This document shows positions 8,152 through 17,816 of a stretch of 64,000 nucleotides of DNA, one piece after another. The position numbers and the translations under genes were made by a program. The notes beneath the pieces are model-generated. The model saw nothing but the letters and a program-made list of their open reading frames with translations, made no database searches and had not been told where the DNA came from. Origin of the DNA: Actinobacteria bacterium OV450 (GTDB taxonomy: Bacteria > Actinomycetota > Actinomycetes > Streptomycetales > Streptomycetaceae); assembly GCA_001298555.1 (NCBI GenBank), contig LJCW01000242.1, forward strand, positions 1-64,000, read 5' to 3'. Each line of letters begins with the position of its first letter. The first letter of the stretch is position 1.

Positions 8152-8315
8152 CCCACTTCCACCCGATCGGACTACAGAACCCGCTCAGGGGTTCGTGCCG
8201 CGGGTCGAACGCGTACGTCGGCCGGGTACGTCAGCCGTCGTACGACGGCCGCGTACGTCGGCGGTGCACGACGGCCGCGTCAGCCGCCCGCGTCAGCCGT
8301 GTGCGCCGGCCGCGG
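8152..8315. repeat. Short degenerate repeats downstream of trpA
   Basis: About 110 bp built from repeats of TACGTCGG, GTCAGCCG and CGACGGCCGCGT, with no open frame of interest. It separates the trpA stop from the hairpin. Confidence 0.55.
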
Positions 8316-9146
8316 TCAGCCCCTGCGCACGCCGTCCGCGAGCTCGCCCGCCAGGGCCCGTACGGCGGCCAGCCCGGCCGGCAGGTCCGGCGCGTCCAAC
8401 AGCAGCTTCACGAAGGCCGAACCGACGATCACCCCGTCGGCGAAGCCGGCGACCTGCTTGGCCTGGACGGCGTTGGAGACGCCGAGGCCGACGCAGACCG
8501 GGAGCTCGGTCTTCGTCCGGGTGCGGCGGACGAGTTCCTGGGCCTCGTTGCCGACCGACTCGCGGGTGCCGGTGACGCCCATCAGCGAGGCGGCGTAGAC
8601 GAAACCGGAACCGGCGGCCGTGATGGTCGCCAGGCGCTCGTCCCGGCTGCTCGGGGCGACGACGAAGACGGTCGCCAGACCGTGCTTGTCGGCGTGCTCC
8701 CGCCACGGCGCGGACTCCTGGACCGGCAGGTCGGGCAGGATGCAGCCCGCGCCGCCCGCCGCCGCCAGCTCGGTGGCGAAGCGCTCCACCCCGTAGCGGT
8801 CGATCGGGTTCCAGTACGTCATCACCAGCACCGGCGCCCCGGTCGCGGCGTGGGCCTCGCGCACGGTGCGCAGCACGTCGGCGATCTTGACGCCGCCGCG
8901 CAGGGCGATGTCGTCGGCGGTCTGGATGATCGCGCCGTCCAGGACCGGGTCGCTGTGCGGAAGGCCGACCTCGACCACGTCCGCGCCGCCCGCGATGACG
9001 GCCTTGACGGCCTCGATGCCGCCGTCGACGGTCGGGAAGCCGGCCGGGAGGTAGGCGACGAGGGCCGCGCGGTCCTCGGACTTCGCCTTGGCGAGGGTGT
9101 CGCTCAGCAACTGGATGTTGCCCTTGGCGTTGGCGTCCGTGCTCAC
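8316..9146 (-). CDS. trpA: Tryptophan synthase alpha chain
   Basis: Splits indole-3-glycerol phosphate to indole and glyceraldehyde 3-phosphate in the TrpA-TrpB complex. At 276 residues it has the usual length. The catalytic Glu lies in [15 protein letters not shown] and the second acidic residue just after it; the phosphate-binding end shows [13 protein letters not shown] and [13 protein letters not shown]. The GTG start at 9146 overlaps the trpB stop (GTGA), giving coupled 1:1 synthesis. It is the last gene of trpC-M-B-A. Confidence 0.97.
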   Translation of the reverse strand: MSTDANAKGNIQLLSDTLAKAKSEDRAALVAYLPAGFPTVDGGIEAVKAVIAGGADVVEVGLPHSDPVLDGAIIQTADDIALRGGVKIADVLRTVREAHAATGAPVLVMTYWNPIDRYGVERFATELAAAGGAGCILPDLPVQESAPWREHADKHGLATVFVVAPSSRDERLATITAAGSGFVYAASLMGVTGTRESVGNEAQELVRRTRTKTELPVCVGLGVSNAVQAKQVAGFADGVIVGSAFVKLLLDAPDLPAGLAAVRALAGELADGVRRG

Positions 9147-10399
9147 TTGCTCTCCCCCTCGGTGGCGGCCCGGTCGTCGTAGAGGCCGAAGTAGCGTGCG
9201 GCGGTGTCCATGTCCTTGTCGCCGCGGCCGGACAGGTTGACCAGTACCAGCCCGTCCTTGCCGAGCTCCTTGCCCAGGTCGAGGGCGCCCGCGAGGGCGT
9301 GCGCCGACTCGATCGCCGGGATGATGCCCTCCGTGCGGGAGAGCAGGCGCAGGGCCTGCATCGCGGCGTCGTCGGTGACCGCGCGGTACTCGCCGCGGCC
9401 CGAGTCCTTCAGGAAGGAGTGCTCCGGACCGATGCCCGGGTAGTCCAGGCCGGCGGAGATCGAGTACGGCTCGGTGATCTGGCCCTCCTCGTCCTGGAGG
9501 ACGTACGAGCGGGACCCGTGGAGGATGCCGGGTTCGCCGGCGGTGAGCGTGGCGGCGTGCTCGCCGGTCTCCACGCCGTGTCCGGCGGGCTCGAAGCCGA
9601 CCAGGCGGACGTCGGCGTCCGGGATGAAGGCGTGGAAGAGGCCGATGGCGTTGGAGCCGCCGCCGACGCAGGCCGCGACGGCGTCGGGCAGCCGGCCGGT
9701 GCGCTCCAGGATCTGGCGGCGGGCCTCGACGCCGATGACCCGGTGGAAGTCGCGGACCATGGCCGGGAAGGGGTGCGGGCCGGCGACCGTGCCGAAGAGG
9801 TAGTGGGTGCGGTCCACATTGGCCACCCAGTCGCGGAACGCCTCGTTGATGGCGTCCTTGAGGGTGCGGGAGCCGGACTTCACGGCGATGACCTCGGCGC
9901 CGAGCATGCGCATCCGGGCCACGTTCAGGGCCTGGCGCTGGGTGTCGATCTCGCCCATGTAGACGGTGCACTCGAGGCCGAAGAGGGCGCAGGCGGTGGC
10001 GGTGGCCACGCCGTGCTGGCCGGCTCCGGTCTCGGCGATGACGCGGGTCTTGCCCATGCGCTTGGTGAGCAGCGCCTGGCCCAGCACGTTGTTGATCTTG
10101 TGCGAGCCGGTGTGGTTGAGGTCCTCGCGCTTGAGGAAGATCCGGGCGCCGCCGGCGTGCTCGGCGAACCGCGGCACCTCCGTGAGGGCGCTGGGCCGGC
10201 CGGTGTAGTTGACCATGAGGTCGTTGAGCTCGGCCGCGAAGGCCGGGTCACCCTTGGCCTTCTCGTACTCGACGGCGACCTCGTCCACGGCGGCGACGAG
10301 CGCCTCCGGGATGAACTTGCCGCCGAAGTCGCCGAAGTAGCCCTCGGCGTTGGGGACCTGACCCTCGGGGTCCGGAATGAAGAACGAGCTGCTGGACAT
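9143..10399 (-). CDS. trpB: Tryptophan synthase beta chain
   Basis: PLP enzyme condensing indole with serine. The PLP Lys is in [14 protein letters not shown] and the cofactor phosphate loop in [13 protein letters not shown]. Length is 418 residues from ATG 10399, which has TAGGAG 8 nt upstream; an in-frame extension to 10552 is possible but has no family similarity. It couples to trpA downstream and follows trpM after a 218-bp gap. Confidence 0.97.
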   Translation of the reverse strand: MSSSSFFIPDPEGQVPNAEGYFGDFGGKFIPEALVAAVDEVAVEYEKAKGDPAFAAELNDLMVNYTGRPSALTEVPRFAEHAGGARIFLKREDLNHTGSHKINNVLGQALLTKRMGKTRVIAETGAGQHGVATATACALFGLECTVYMGEIDTQRQALNVARMRMLGAEVIAVKSGSRTLKDAINEAFRDWVANVDRTHYLFGTVAGPHPFPAMVRDFHRVIGVEARRQILERTGRLPDAVAACVGGGSNAIGLFHAFIPDADVRLVGFEPAGHGVETGEHAATLTAGEPGILHGSRSYVLQDEEGQITEPYSISAGLDYPGIGPEHSFLKDSGRGEYRAVTDDAAMQALRLLSRTEGIIPAIESAHALAGALDLGKELGKDGLVLVNLSGRGDKDMDTAARYFGLYDDRAATEGESK

Positions 10400-10617
10400 G
10401 CCCAGTACTCCTACGGGTGCGATGGGATGGATGCACCGTATTGCGCCGCCGGCCCGCCGCACGCGCACCCCGCTGCGGGGTGGGGATGCGTACGGGCGCA
10501 GCGGCCCGCGCCCGGAGCCGGCGGCCCGGGGCCACGGGCCGTGAGCGAGCACCGCGGGCGGTACGGCGGGCGGCGTCGGGAGACGACGTCAGACGTACCG
10601 GACCCGGTCGGTCCTCG

Positions 10618-10827
10618 TTACGGCGCGGCCGTGGTGCGCCATCGCATGCCGTTGACCTGACCGGGCTCGGAGCCGATCACGTACCGGACCCGCCGCCCGT
10701 GCACGCGCCGGGCAGGGGCGCGGCAGCCGCGGGGGCGGCAGCCGCGCGCCAGGGGCGCGTGCGCCGTCGGCACGGCGGCGGGGCCGAAGCCGGGCCGGGT
10801 GCGGACGGGGGGACGGTCGGTGGTCAT
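10618..10827 (-). CDS. trpM: TrpM, small tryptophan-locus protein
   Basis: A 69-residue basic protein between trpC and trpB. The core LARGCRPRGCRAPARRVHGR and the C-terminal segment VRYVIGSEPGQVNGMRWRTT match my memory of TrpM of Streptomyces coelicolor, which is reported to modulate tryptophan supply and development. ATG at 10827 lies 7 bp after the trpC stop, so it is in the trpC-M-B-A operon. Two Cys in a CRPRGC motif stand out. The molecular role is not evident from sequence. Confidence 0.85.
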   Translation of the reverse strand: MTTDRPPVRTRPGFGPAAVPTAHAPLARGCRPRGCRAPARRVHGRRVRYVIGSEPGQVNGMRWRTTAAP

Positions 10828-10834
10828 GGGTAGG

Positions 10835-11644
10835 TCAGCTCCGGCCGTGGCGCAGGGCGGGGTGGGCGCCGGCGGCGACGAGGTCGGCCACGGCCGCCTT
10901 CGGGTCGCGTCCGGTGACCAGGGATTCCCCGACGAGGACGGCGTCGGCGCCCTCGTTGGCGTAGGCGATCAGGTCGTGCGGCCCGCGGATGCCGGACTCG
11001 GCGACCTTGACGATGTGGGCCGGGATCTCGCCGACGACGCGCTCGAAGGTGGAGCGGTCGACCTTGAGGTCCTTGAGGTTGCGGGCGTTGACGCCGATGA
11101 TCTTGGCGCCGGCGTCGACCGCGCGTTCGACCTCTTCCTCGTCATGGACCTCGACGAGCGGGGTGAGTCCGATGGACTCGGCCCGCTCGATGAGGGAGAC
11201 GAGGGCCTCCTGCTCCAGGGCCGCGACGATCAGCAGGGCGAGGTCGGCGCCGTAGGCGCGGGCCTCCCACAGCTGGTAGGCGGTGACGATGAAGTCCTTG
11301 CGCAGGATCGGGATGTCCACGCGGGCGCGGACGGCCTCCAGGTCGGCCAGCGAGCCGCCGAAGCGGCGCTGCTCGGTGAGGACGGAGATGACCGCCGCAC
11401 CACCGGCCTCGTAATCCGCGGCGAGTCCGGCCGGATCCGCGATCGCGGCCAGCGCGCCCTTGGAGGGGCTGGAGCGCTTGACCTCGCAGATCACCTTGAC
11501 GCCGTCGCCGCGCAGGGCCGCGACGCCGTCCTTGGCCTGGGGCGCCTTGGCGGCACGCTCCTTGAGCTCGTCGAGGCTCACGCGGGCCTGCCGTTCGGCA
11601 AGGTCTTCGCGGACCCCTTCGATGATCTCGTCGAGCACACTCAC
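10835..11644 (-). CDS. trpC: Indole-3-glycerol phosphate synthase
   Basis: Closes the indole ring from CdRP. At 269 residues it shows the complete motif set: [10 protein letters not shown] (catalytic Lys), [13 protein letters not shown] (second Lys), [10 protein letters not shown] (Glu), [10 protein letters not shown] and [14 protein letters not shown] start at 11644 with GGAAGGGGG upstream. It leads the trpC-trpM-trpB-trpA operon; its precursor step (TrpF) must come from PriA in the his operon. Confidence 0.97.
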   Translation of the reverse strand: MSVLDEIIEGVREDLAERQARVSLDELKERAAKAPQAKDGVAALRGDGVKVICEVKRSSPSKGALAAIADPAGLAADYEAGGAAVISVLTEQRRFGGSLADLEAVRARVDIPILRKDFIVTAYQLWEARAYGADLALLIVAALEQEALVSLIERAESIGLTPLVEVHDEEEVERAVDAGAKIIGVNARNLKDLKVDRSTFERVVGEIPAHIVKVAESGIRGPHDLIAYANEGADAVLVGESLVTGRDPKAAVADLVAAGAHPALRHGRS

Positions 11645-11681
11645 GCGAGCGGCCCCCTTCCGGGTTGATGACGGTCGGCCG

Positions 11682-11707
11682 CCTTGCAGACACGTACAAC
11701 TGCAAGG
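11682..11707. promoter_or_regulatory. Inverted repeat upstream of trpC
   Basis: Arms CCTTGCA and TGCAAGG, 7 bp each and separated by 12 bp, about 40-60 bp upstream of the trpC start. It could be an operator or a leader hairpin. No Trp-codon leader peptide was found beside it. Confidence 0.4.
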
Positions 11708-11816
11708 TCAGCAATCAAATGGTATCCGCAGGAGGCCTTGCCCTCCGCACGCGGTTGACGCCGTCCCATTGACTGGACATTCGGAATCCAGGATTCATAT
11801 AGGCCCTGTGCAGGCG

Positions 11817-12281
11817 TTATGGGGCCAGCGCCGATCCGAGGGGCAGGTTTCGGACGACGACGAAGACCAGCGTCAGCACCCCGATGGCCCACCAGTACGG
11901 GCGCCGCAGGACAAAGCGCGGGACCGGGCCGCCGCGCCAGGCGCGAACCAGCCACAGGATCATAAAACCGGCGAAGACGAAGTAGCCGACGACGGCCAGG
12001 GCATTTGCCCCCAAAGCGGTGATCAGATCGCCGTGGGCGAACGCGTGCGCACTGCGCAGTCCGCCGCATCCGGGGCACAGGATTCCGGTGAGGCGGAAAA
12101 GCGGGCAGACCGGATAGTGGCCCGGTTCATTCGGATCCACGGCGCCCACGTAAGCAAAGGCCAGGGCGGCGGAGGCCAGCGTGAGCGCCGGCGGGGCCAG
12201 CCGCCGGGCGCGGCCCTGGGGCGGCGCGGGCACGGCGTAGGGGCTGCGAGGGGCGTCCACCCGCTGATTCTCTCCGCTCAT
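11817..12281 (-). CDS. DUF2752 family membrane protein
   Basis: A 154-residue protein of the DUF2752 family, function unknown. It has three predicted transmembrane helices and the family hallmark LCPGCGGLRSAHAFAHGDL around residues 69-87, whose paired Cys could bind metal or take part in redox chemistry. It sits between the trpC operon and the trpE group. The ATG at 12281 has no ribosome site because a terminator-like hairpin ends 4 bp upstream, which suggests a leaderless message or a misplaced start. Confidence 0.8.
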   Translation of the reverse strand: MSGENQRVDAPRSPYAVPAPPQGRARRLAPPALTLASAALAFAYVGAVDPNEPGHYPVCPLFRLTGILCPGCGGLRSAHAFAHGDLITALGANALAVVGYFVFAGFMILWLVRAWRGGPVPRFVLRRPYWWAIGVLTLVFVVVRNLPLGSALAP

Positions 12282-12284
12282 GAC

Positions 12285-12315
12285 AAAAGGCGCAGCCCGG
12301 CGGGGCCGCGCCTTT
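12285..12315 (-). terminator. Hairpin just upstream of the DUF2752 start
   Basis: Arms AAAGGCGC (12286-12293) and GCGCCTTT (12308-12315) with further pairing inside. On the minus strand it is followed by TTTTGTC, a classic intrinsic terminator for the hisI-trpE group. Confidence 0.7.
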
Positions 12316-12371
12316 CGAAGGTGTGCACCGGTACGGGGGCCTCGACGGGCCCCTGCAACCTCGGCCGGTCC

Positions 12372-12623
12372 TCAGACCTTGGCGGCGGCCTTGTTGGCGG
12401 CGATGACGACGGCCAGGTCCTCGTGGGCGCCCTTCGGCGCACCCATGCCCGCGGCCTTCATGGCCATGCCCACGACACCGCCGAGCGCGACGACGACGAG
12501 ACCGGCCCAGAAGCCGAGCGGGTTCGCGAGCACCATGAAGGCGCCGGAGATGCAGAAACCGATGAAGGCGATGATGACACCGGTCCAGGCGGCCGGGGTG
12601 TGTCCGTGGTTCGTGCCCGCCAT
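12372..12623 (-). CDS. HGxxPAAW family small membrane protein
   Basis: An 83-residue protein of unknown function that begins MAGTNHGHTPAAWTGVIIAF, showing the HGxxPAAW motif that names the family. Two transmembrane helices follow (IIAFIGFCISGAFMVLA and WAGLVVVALGGVVGMAM), with a short polar C-terminus. ATG 12623 has GGAG about 8 nt upstream. It lies in the trpE-hisI transcription unit and precedes the terminator at 12285-12315. Confidence 0.85.
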   Translation of the reverse strand: MAGTNHGHTPAAWTGVIIAFIGFCISGAFMVLANPLGFWAGLVVVALGGVVGMAMKAAGMGAPKGAHEDLAVVIAANKAAAKV

Positions 12624-12723
12624 GAGTTGCTCCTCGTTTGCTCTGTCGCAGCGCTGTCTATGAAAATCGCGGTCTGTGTCGACTGCCCGCGGCCCATTGT
12701 CCCGCACCGGGCGCGGTGCCCGG

Positions 12724-13371
12724 TCAGCGGGTCGGGTCCTCGCCGCGGTCCAGGGCCTTCCACAGGTCCTCGGGCCGGTCGGGGTCCACCACGGCCGCCC
12801 TGCGGGGCCTGGGACTGCCGTCCCGCTCGTACCGGCCTCCCATCGCGGGCCAGCTGCGGCCGAACCGCAGGGCCAGCAGTCCGGCGACCAGGATCAGGGC
12901 CGCACCGGCGGCCGTGACGTACGGCCAGGCCGTGTGCGTGAGAGCGCCCACCCGGGCCGCGGTGTCCGCCGTCGTACGGGCCGCCTGCGCGTCCAGCGCC
13001 TGCCGGTCGTCGGCGGCCAGCACCGCGGCGAGCGCCGCGCCCAGGCCGCTCAGCGCGAGCAGCCCGGAGACCAGCAGCCGGCTCCTGCCGCGTACGGCGA
13101 ACACGGCCACCAGGGCCGCGAGGCCGACGATGGCCAGGGCCGCCGGAAGTCCGGTGACGGCCCGCCCGTCCGCGGTCAGCGGCAGCGAGCCGCCTCCGAC
13201 GGCGGCGGTGCCCCGGGCCCAGACACGGCCGGAGGCGAGCAGGACGACGGTGGCACCGAGCGCGCCGAGCAGCAGGGCGACGGCCACGCTGCGGCGGCCG
13301 CCGCGGCCTTCAGGGGCGTCAGCCGCGGCAGGGTCGTCGGTGTCGTTTCGGGGTGGGGGTACGGCACTCAC
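12724..13371 (-). CDS. Trp-operon-associated membrane protein (TIGR02234)
   Basis: A 215-residue protein with four predicted transmembrane helices, matching the TIGR02234 / Trp_oprn_chp family found next to trpE in actinobacteria. A Pro/Asp-rich N-terminus precedes helix 1 (SVAVALLLGALGATVVLLA), and a basic C-terminal tail ends RPEDLWKALDRGEDPTR. It starts 22 bp after the trpE stop. Its role is unknown; the constant neighbourhood suggests a link to tryptophan or its transport. Confidence 0.85.
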   Translation of the reverse strand: MSAVPPPRNDTDDPAAADAPEGRGGRRSVAVALLLGALGATVVLLASGRVWARGTAAVGGGSLPLTADGRAVTGLPAALAIVGLAALVAVFAVRGRSRLLVSGLLALSGLGAALAAVLAADDRQALDAQAARTTADTAARVGALTHTAWPYVTAAGAALILVAGLLALRFGRSWPAMGGRYERDGSPRPRRAAVVDPDRPEDLWKALDRGEDPTR

Positions 13372-13393
13372 ACCCCCACTATCCCCTACCGGG

Positions 13394-14884
13394 TCAGGAG
13401 GCGTTCAGCCGGTTGGCCGCTCCCACCGCGCGCAGGACCGCGGCGGCCTTGTTGCGGCACTCGAGGTCCTCCAGCTCGGGCACCGAATCCGCGACGACTC
13501 CCGCGCCGGCCTGGACGTACGCCGTGCCGTCGCGCAGCAGCGCGGTGCGGATCGCGATCGCGGTGTCGGAGTCCCCGGCGAAGTCGAGGTAGCCCACGCA
13601 GCCGCCGTACAGGCCCCGGCGGGAGGGTTCGAGTTCCTCGATGATCTGCATGGCGCGCGGCTTGGGCGCGCCCGAGAGCGTGCCCGCCGGGAAGCAGGCG
13701 GTCAGGACGTCGAAGGCGGTGCGGCCCGCGGCGACCCGGCCGGTGACGGTCGAGACGATGTGCATGACGTGCGAGTACCGCTCGATCGACATGAAGTCGA
13801 CGACCTCCACCGATCCGGGCTCGCAGACCCGGCCCAGGTCGTTGCGGCCCAGGTCGACGAGCATCAGGTGCTCGGCGCGCTCCTTGGGGTCGGCCAGCAG
13901 CTCCTCGGCGAGCTCGTGGTCCTCCTGCGGGGTGGCCCCGCGGTGGCGGGTGCCGGCGATCGGGTGGACCATGGCCCGCCCGTCCTCGACCTTGACCAGG
14001 GCCTCGGGGCTGGACCCGACGACGTCGAAGCCGTTCTCGAAGCGGAACAGGTACATGTACGGGGACGGGTTGGTGGCCCGCAGCACCCGGTAGACGTCCA
14101 GCGCGGAGGCCGCGCAGGGGGTCTCGAAGCGCTGCGAGGGCACCACCTGGAAGGCCTCGCCGGCCCGGATCCGCTCCTTGATGTCCTCGACGGCGTCCTG
14201 GTACTTCTCCCCGCCCCACAGGGCCGAGAACTCCGGCAGCTCGGAGGCGGGCAGCGGGGTCGGGGTGTACGGGGCGGGCCGCGCCAGGTCGGCCTCCATC
14301 GCGTCGAGCCGGGCCACCGCGTCCGCGTACGCCTCGTCCACACCGGTGTCGAGGTCGTTGTGGTTGATGGCGTTGGCGATGAGCTGGACCGTGCCGTCCC
14401 AGTGGTCCATGACCGCCAGGTCGGAGGTGAGCAGCATGGTCAGCTCGGGCAGCTGCAGGTCGTCGGCGGTGTGCTCGCCGATCCGCTCCAGGCGGCGCAC
14501 GATGTCGTAGCCGAGGTAGCCGACCATGCCGCCGGTGAAGGGCGGCATGCCCGCGGCGAGGTCGCGGGGGGTGTGCAGGGCCTCGACGGTGGCGCGCAGG
14601 GCGTCCAGGGGGTCGCCGTCGGTGGGGACGCCGACGGGCGGGGTCCCGATCCAGTGCGCCTCGCCGTCGCGGACGGTCAGCGTGGAGGCGCTGCGGACGC
14701 CGACGAAGGAGTACCGGGACCACGAGCGGCCGTTCTCGGCGGACTCCAGCAGGAAGGTGCCCGGGCGTTCGGCGGCCAGCTTCCGGTAGAGCCCGACGGG
14801 GGTGTCGCCGTCGGCCAGGAGCTTGCGGCTCACGGGGATGACGCGGCGGTCCGCCGCGAGCTTGCGGAACGTCTCAAGATCCAT
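13394..14884 (-). CDS. trpE: Anthranilate synthase component I
   Basis: Makes anthranilate from chorismate. At 496 residues it carries the tryptophan feedback site [20 protein letters not shown] near residue 45 and the catalytic C-terminal motifs [33 protein letters not shown], and [31 protein letters not shown]. No glutaminase domain is fused, so a separate TrpG is needed and none is in the window. ATG 14884 lies only 19 bp from the hisI stop, leaving no room for its own attenuator leader. Confidence 0.96.
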   Translation of the reverse strand: MDLETFRKLAADRRVIPVSRKLLADGDTPVGLYRKLAAERPGTFLLESAENGRSWSRYSFVGVRSASTLTVRDGEAHWIGTPPVGVPTDGDPLDALRATVEALHTPRDLAAGMPPFTGGMVGYLGYDIVRRLERIGEHTADDLQLPELTMLLTSDLAVMDHWDGTVQLIANAINHNDLDTGVDEAYADAVARLDAMEADLARPAPYTPTPLPASELPEFSALWGGEKYQDAVEDIKERIRAGEAFQVVPSQRFETPCAASALDVYRVLRATNPSPYMYLFRFENGFDVVGSSPEALVKVEDGRAMVHPIAGTRHRGATPQEDHELAEELLADPKERAEHLMLVDLGRNDLGRVCEPGSVEVVDFMSIERYSHVMHIVSTVTGRVAAGRTAFDVLTACFPAGTLSGAPKPRAMQIIEELEPSRRGLYGGCVGYLDFAGDSDTAIAIRTALLRDGTAYVQAGAGVVADSVPELEDLECRNKAAAVLRAVGAANRLNAS

Positions 14885-14903
14885 GGGGAGGGACCCTAAC
14901 TGC

Positions 14904-15257
14904 CTATTCGGCCAGCGGAAGGACATCGGCGTCGAAGCACGTACGGGCGCCCGTGTGGCAGGCGGCACCGACCTGGTCGACCTTGACGAGGAGGGTGTCG
15001 GCGTCGCAGTCGAGGGCGACGGACTTCACGTGCTGGAAGTGGCCGGACGTGTCCCCCTTCACCCAGTACTCCCGGCGGCTGCGGGACCAGTAGGTGCAGC
15101 GGCCGGTGGTCAGGGTGCGGTGCAGGGCTTCGTCGTCCATCCAGCCGAGCATGAGCACCTCACCGGTGTCGTACTGCTGGGCGATGGCCGGGACCAGGCC
15201 GTCGGCGGAGCGCTTGAGCCGGGCGGCGATGGCGGGATCGAGGGAGGACGTACTCAT
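14904..15257 (-). CDS. hisI: Phosphoribosyl-AMP cyclohydrolase
   Basis: Opens the adenine ring of PR-AMP, the third step of histidine synthesis. At 117 residues it is a monofunctional HisI (no HisE domain). Metal and zinc ligands are visible in [28 protein letters not shown], and the nucleotide region in [13 protein letters not shown] and [22 protein letters not shown] at 15257; a second ATG lies 9 bp upstream. It is separated from the main his operon and co-transcribed with trpE. Confidence 0.96.
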   Translation of the reverse strand: MSTSSLDPAIAARLKRSADGLVPAIAQQYDTGEVLMLGWMDDEALHRTLTTGRCTYWSRSRREYWVKGDTSGHFQHVKSVALDCDADTLLVKVDQVGAACHTGARTCFDADVLPLAE

Positions 15258-15337
15258 GGGGGCCATTGTGCCGCGCCGGGGCGGGCCCGATGGATCACCG
15301 TCCGCCTGATGGGCGGGCACGGGGCGTGTTCCGGTCG

Positions 15338-15343
15338 TAGGCT
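15338..15343 (+). promoter_or_regulatory. -10 element of a leaderless promoter for the TIGR03085 gene
   Basis: TAGGCT ends 7 nt before the ATG at 15351, the spacing expected when transcription starts at the start codon. No ribosome site is present. Confidence 0.55.
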
Positions 15344-15350
15344 GGCACAC

Positions 15351-15983
15351 ATGTCTACCCATGCGAAGCGTGAACGCCTGCTGCTGGCGGACCTGTTGGA
15401 GGCGGTGGGGCCGGAGGCGCCGACGCTGTGCGACGGCTGGCGGGCCCGGGAACTGGCGGCGCACGTGGTGGTCCGGGAGCGTCGCCCGGACGCGGCGGGC
15501 GGCCTGCTGCTGAACGTCCTGAAGGACCGGCTGGACAAGGCGATGGCCGAGTACGCGGCCAAGCCGTACGAGGAACTGATCCAGCTGATCCGGACCGGCC
15601 CGCCGAAGATGTCCCTGTACGCCCTCAAGCAGATCGACGAGGCGGCCAACGCGGTGGAGTTCTACGTCCACGCCGAGGACGTACGGCGCGCCCAGCCGGA
15701 CTGGTCGCCGCGCCAGCTGGACCCGGTGTTCTCCGACGCCCTGTGGTCCCGGCTGGAGAAGCTGGCCCGGCTGACGGGCCGCCGCTCCCCGGTGGGCCTG
15801 GTGCTGCGCCGCCCGGACGGGCAGACGGCGATCGCGCACAAGGGCACCCCGGTGGTGACGGTCACCGGCGAGCCGGGCGAGCTGACGCTGTTCTGCTTCG
15901 GCCGCCAGGACGCCGCGGCGGTGGAACTGGACGGCCCGAAGGAGGCCGTCGCCAGGCTGTCGGTGGCCCAGCTCGGCATCTGA
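15351..15983 (+). CDS. TIGR03085 family metal-binding protein
   Basis: A 210-residue protein of the DinB / maleylpyruvate-isomerase-like superfamily (TIGR03085). Sequence features are the N-terminal helix [25 protein letters not shown], the segment [17 protein letters not shown] with a candidate metal His, and [19 protein letters not shown] with a second. The likely biochemistry is thiol- or metal-dependent, as for mycothiol enzymes of the superfamily, but no substrate can be named. It appears leaderless and is divergent from hisI. Confidence 0.8.
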   Translation: MSTHAKRERLLLADLLEAVGPEAPTLCDGWRARELAAHVVVRERRPDAAGGLLLNVLKDRLDKAMAEYAAKPYEELIQLIRTGPPKMSLYALKQIDEAANAVEFYVHAEDVRRAQPDWSPRQLDPVFSDALWSRLEKLARLTGRRSPVGLVLRRPDGQTAIAHKGTPVVTVTGEPGELTLFCFGRQDAAAVELDGPKEAVARLSVAQLGI

Positions 15984-15984
15984 G

Positions 15985-16020
15985 CCGGGGGGCTCCCGGC
16001 GGCCGCCGCAGAGCCCCCGG
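15985..16020 (+). terminator. Hairpin after the TIGR03085 gene
   Basis: GGGGGCTC near 15988-15995 pairs with GAGCCCCC at 16011-16018, with extra C-G pairs at the base. It begins within 3 bp of the stop codon. Confidence 0.6.
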
Positions 16021-16148
16021 TACCGCCGGGCCGGTGAAAACGGGCACGGCACCCCGGGCGAAAGGTTTCCGCATGGCGCCACCTCCCTACGCTCCGTCAC
16101 GGATGCCGACCGGTTCGGTGTCGTCACCGTGGAAGGAACGGAACCCCC

Positions 16149-16601
16149 ATGCGTCTTCGCACCACTGCCGCCGCGCTCGCCGGAGCCCTCGCGCTGGTCC
16201 TCCCCGCCGGAGCCCAGGCGTTCGCCGACGACGGCAAGGTCCTCGACTACGTCTACGTGGACCAGAACAAGAACGAGAAGAACGCCCAGATCAAGGACGA
16301 CGGCGCGGACGCGTGCCACGCGCTGCCGTCCGCCGCGTCGAACGTCGTCGAAGCGGTGAACAGGACCGACTCGGAGGCCTTGCTGTTCGAGGACGCGGAG
16401 TGCGGGGGCGAGCCGGTCGCCACCCTCCAGCCGGGAGAGAAGGCCGGCGACTTCCAGGCCGCCGCGGTGGTCTTCCGCCAGGCCCGCAAGCAGGAGCAGC
16501 AGCAGGCGGACCAGCAGGAGCGGCCCGAGCACCAGCAGGCGGACCAGCAGGAGCGGCCGGAGCAGGAGGACCTCTCCGACTCCTTCGGCGACTTCCGCTA
16601 G
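16149..16601 (+). CDS. Small secreted protein with Gln/Glu-rich C-terminal repeats
   Basis: A 150-residue protein I do not recognise. The signal peptide is clear ([20 protein letters not shown], then GAQAFA with cleavage likely before DDGKV). The mature domain of about 70 residues has two Cys (DACHALP and DAECGGE) that could pair. The C-terminus is charged and repetitive: [10 protein letters not shown] occurs twice, followed by a Ser/Asp end. ATG 16149 has GGAAGGA upstream. It is convergent with hisF and has its own 165-bp upstream region. Confidence 0.75.
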   Translation: MRLRTTAAALAGALALVLPAGAQAFADDGKVLDYVYVDQNKNEKNAQIKDDGADACHALPSAASNVVEAVNRTDSEALLFEDAECGGEPVATLQPGEKAGDFQAAAVVFRQARKQEQQQADQQERPEHQQADQQERPEQEDLSDSFGDFR

Positions 16602-16677
16602 GAACGCCAGCCGCCCGGCCGGGGGACCCGAGGGCGATCCCCTCGCACCACCCCGGCCGGTGCGGCCCGGCTCCGGG

Positions 16678-17433
16678 TCAGCGGACCGGGTGGCCCGCCC
16701 CGCGGAGGGTGTCCTTGACCTGGCCGATCCGCAGGTCGCCGAAGTGGAACACGGACGCCGCCAGCACCGCGTCCGCGCCGGCCGCGATCGCCGGCGGGAA
16801 GTGCTCCAGCCGGCCGGCCCCGCCCGAGGCGATCACCGGGACCGTGACGTGCCCCCGCACGGCCGCGATCATCTCGGTGTCGTAGCCGTCCTTGGTGCCG
16901 TCCGCGTCCATCGAGTTCAGCAGGATCTCCCCGGCGCCGAGGTCGGCCGCCCGGTGCGCCCACTCGACGGCGTCCATGCCGGTGCCCCGGCGGCCGCCGT
17001 GCGTGGTGACCTCGAAGGAGCCGTCGGCCGTGCGGCGGGCATCGACGGACAGGACGAGGACCTGCCGCCCGAAGCGCTCCGCGATCTCCCGGATCAACTC
17101 GGGACGCGCGATGGCGGCGGTGTTCACGCCGACCTTGTCCGCGCCGGCCCGCAGCAGCTTGTCCACGTCGTCGGCGGAGCGCACCCCGCCGCCCACGGTC
17201 AGCGGGATGAAGACCTGCTCGGCGGTCCGCCGCACCACGTCGTACGTGGTCTCGCGGTTCCCGGACGACGCGGTGATGTCGAGGAAGGTCAGCTCGTCGG
17301 CGCCCTCGGCGTCGTACAGCTTGGCCATCTCCACCGGGTCGCCCGCGTCCCGCAGGTTCTGGAAGTTGACGCCCTTGACGACCCGGCCGTTGTCCACGTC
17401 CAGGCAGGGGATCACACGTACGGCCAGGGTCAT
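16678..17433 (-). CDS. hisF: Imidazole glycerol phosphate synthase, cyclase subunit
   Basis: The TIM-barrel half of the HisF-HisH complex, making IGP and AICAR from PRFAR and ammonia. At 251 residues it has both catalytic Asp motifs, [17 protein letters not shown] near the N-terminus and VLSVDARR in the middle, plus phosphate loops TVGGGVRS and [15 protein letters not shown] 17433 overlaps the ridA stop (ATGA). It is the last gene of the his operon. Confidence 0.97.
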   Translation of the reverse strand: MTLAVRVIPCLDVDNGRVVKGVNFQNLRDAGDPVEMAKLYDAEGADELTFLDITASSGNRETTYDVVRRTAEQVFIPLTVGGGVRSADDVDKLLRAGADKVGVNTAAIARPELIREIAERFGRQVLVLSVDARRTADGSFEVTTHGGRRGTGMDAVEWAHRAADLGAGEILLNSMDADGTKDGYDTEMIAAVRGHVTVPVIASGGAGRLEHFPPAIAAGADAVLAASVFHFGDLRIGQVKDTLRGAGHPVR

Positions 17434-17816
17434 CGCGACGCTCCCCGGTAGGCCTCGACCTCCACCTCGACGACCATGCTGGGGTCGACGAAGCCGGAGA
17501 CGATGATCATGGACGCGGCGGGGCGGACGGCGTCGAAGAGCTCCTTGTGGGCGCGGCCCACCTCTTCGACGTCCCGGGCGTGCGTGAGGTACATCCGGGT
17601 GCGGACCACGTGCTCGGGTCCGAGACCGGCCTGCTCCAGCGCCTTGAAGGCCACCCCGAAGGCGGTGACGGTCTGGTCGTACGGGCCGTCGACACCGGCG
17701 GCGGTGCAGCCGGAGACCAGCACGAGGCCGTTGTCGAGCTGTACGGCACGGGAGTAGCCGATGACGTCCTCGTACGCGCCGCCGGAGGAAATGCGGCGCA
17801 CTGCGTCGGAGCTCAT
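17430..17816 (-). CDS. ridA: RidA family (YjgF/YER057c) protein
   Basis: A 128-residue RidA-fold protein. Family members hydrolyse reactive enamine/imine intermediates. Landmarks are [19 protein letters not shown], the trimer-interface segment [17 protein letters not shown], the conserved Arg in [17 protein letters not shown], and a C-terminal VEVEVEAY strand. Both ends overlap neighbours (priA upstream, hisF downstream), so it is fully embedded in the his operon. A protective or accessory role in histidine synthesis is plausible but unproven. Confidence 0.85.
   Translation of the reverse strand: MSSDAVRRISSGGAYEDVIGYSRAVQLDNGLVLVSGCTAAGVDGPYDQTVTAFGVAFKALEQAGLGPEHVVRTRMYLTHARDVEEVGRAHKELFDAVRPAASMIIVSGFVDPSMVVEVEVEAYRGASR

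Noticed and set aside
11645..11816. trpL-like attenuator leader peptide before trpC
   Set aside because: No short open frame with clustered Trp codons and no terminator/antiterminator pair could be seen; only a 7-bp inverted repeat.
14885..14903. trpE attenuator
   Set aside because: Only 19 bp lie between hisI and trpE, too little for a leader peptide and alternative stems.
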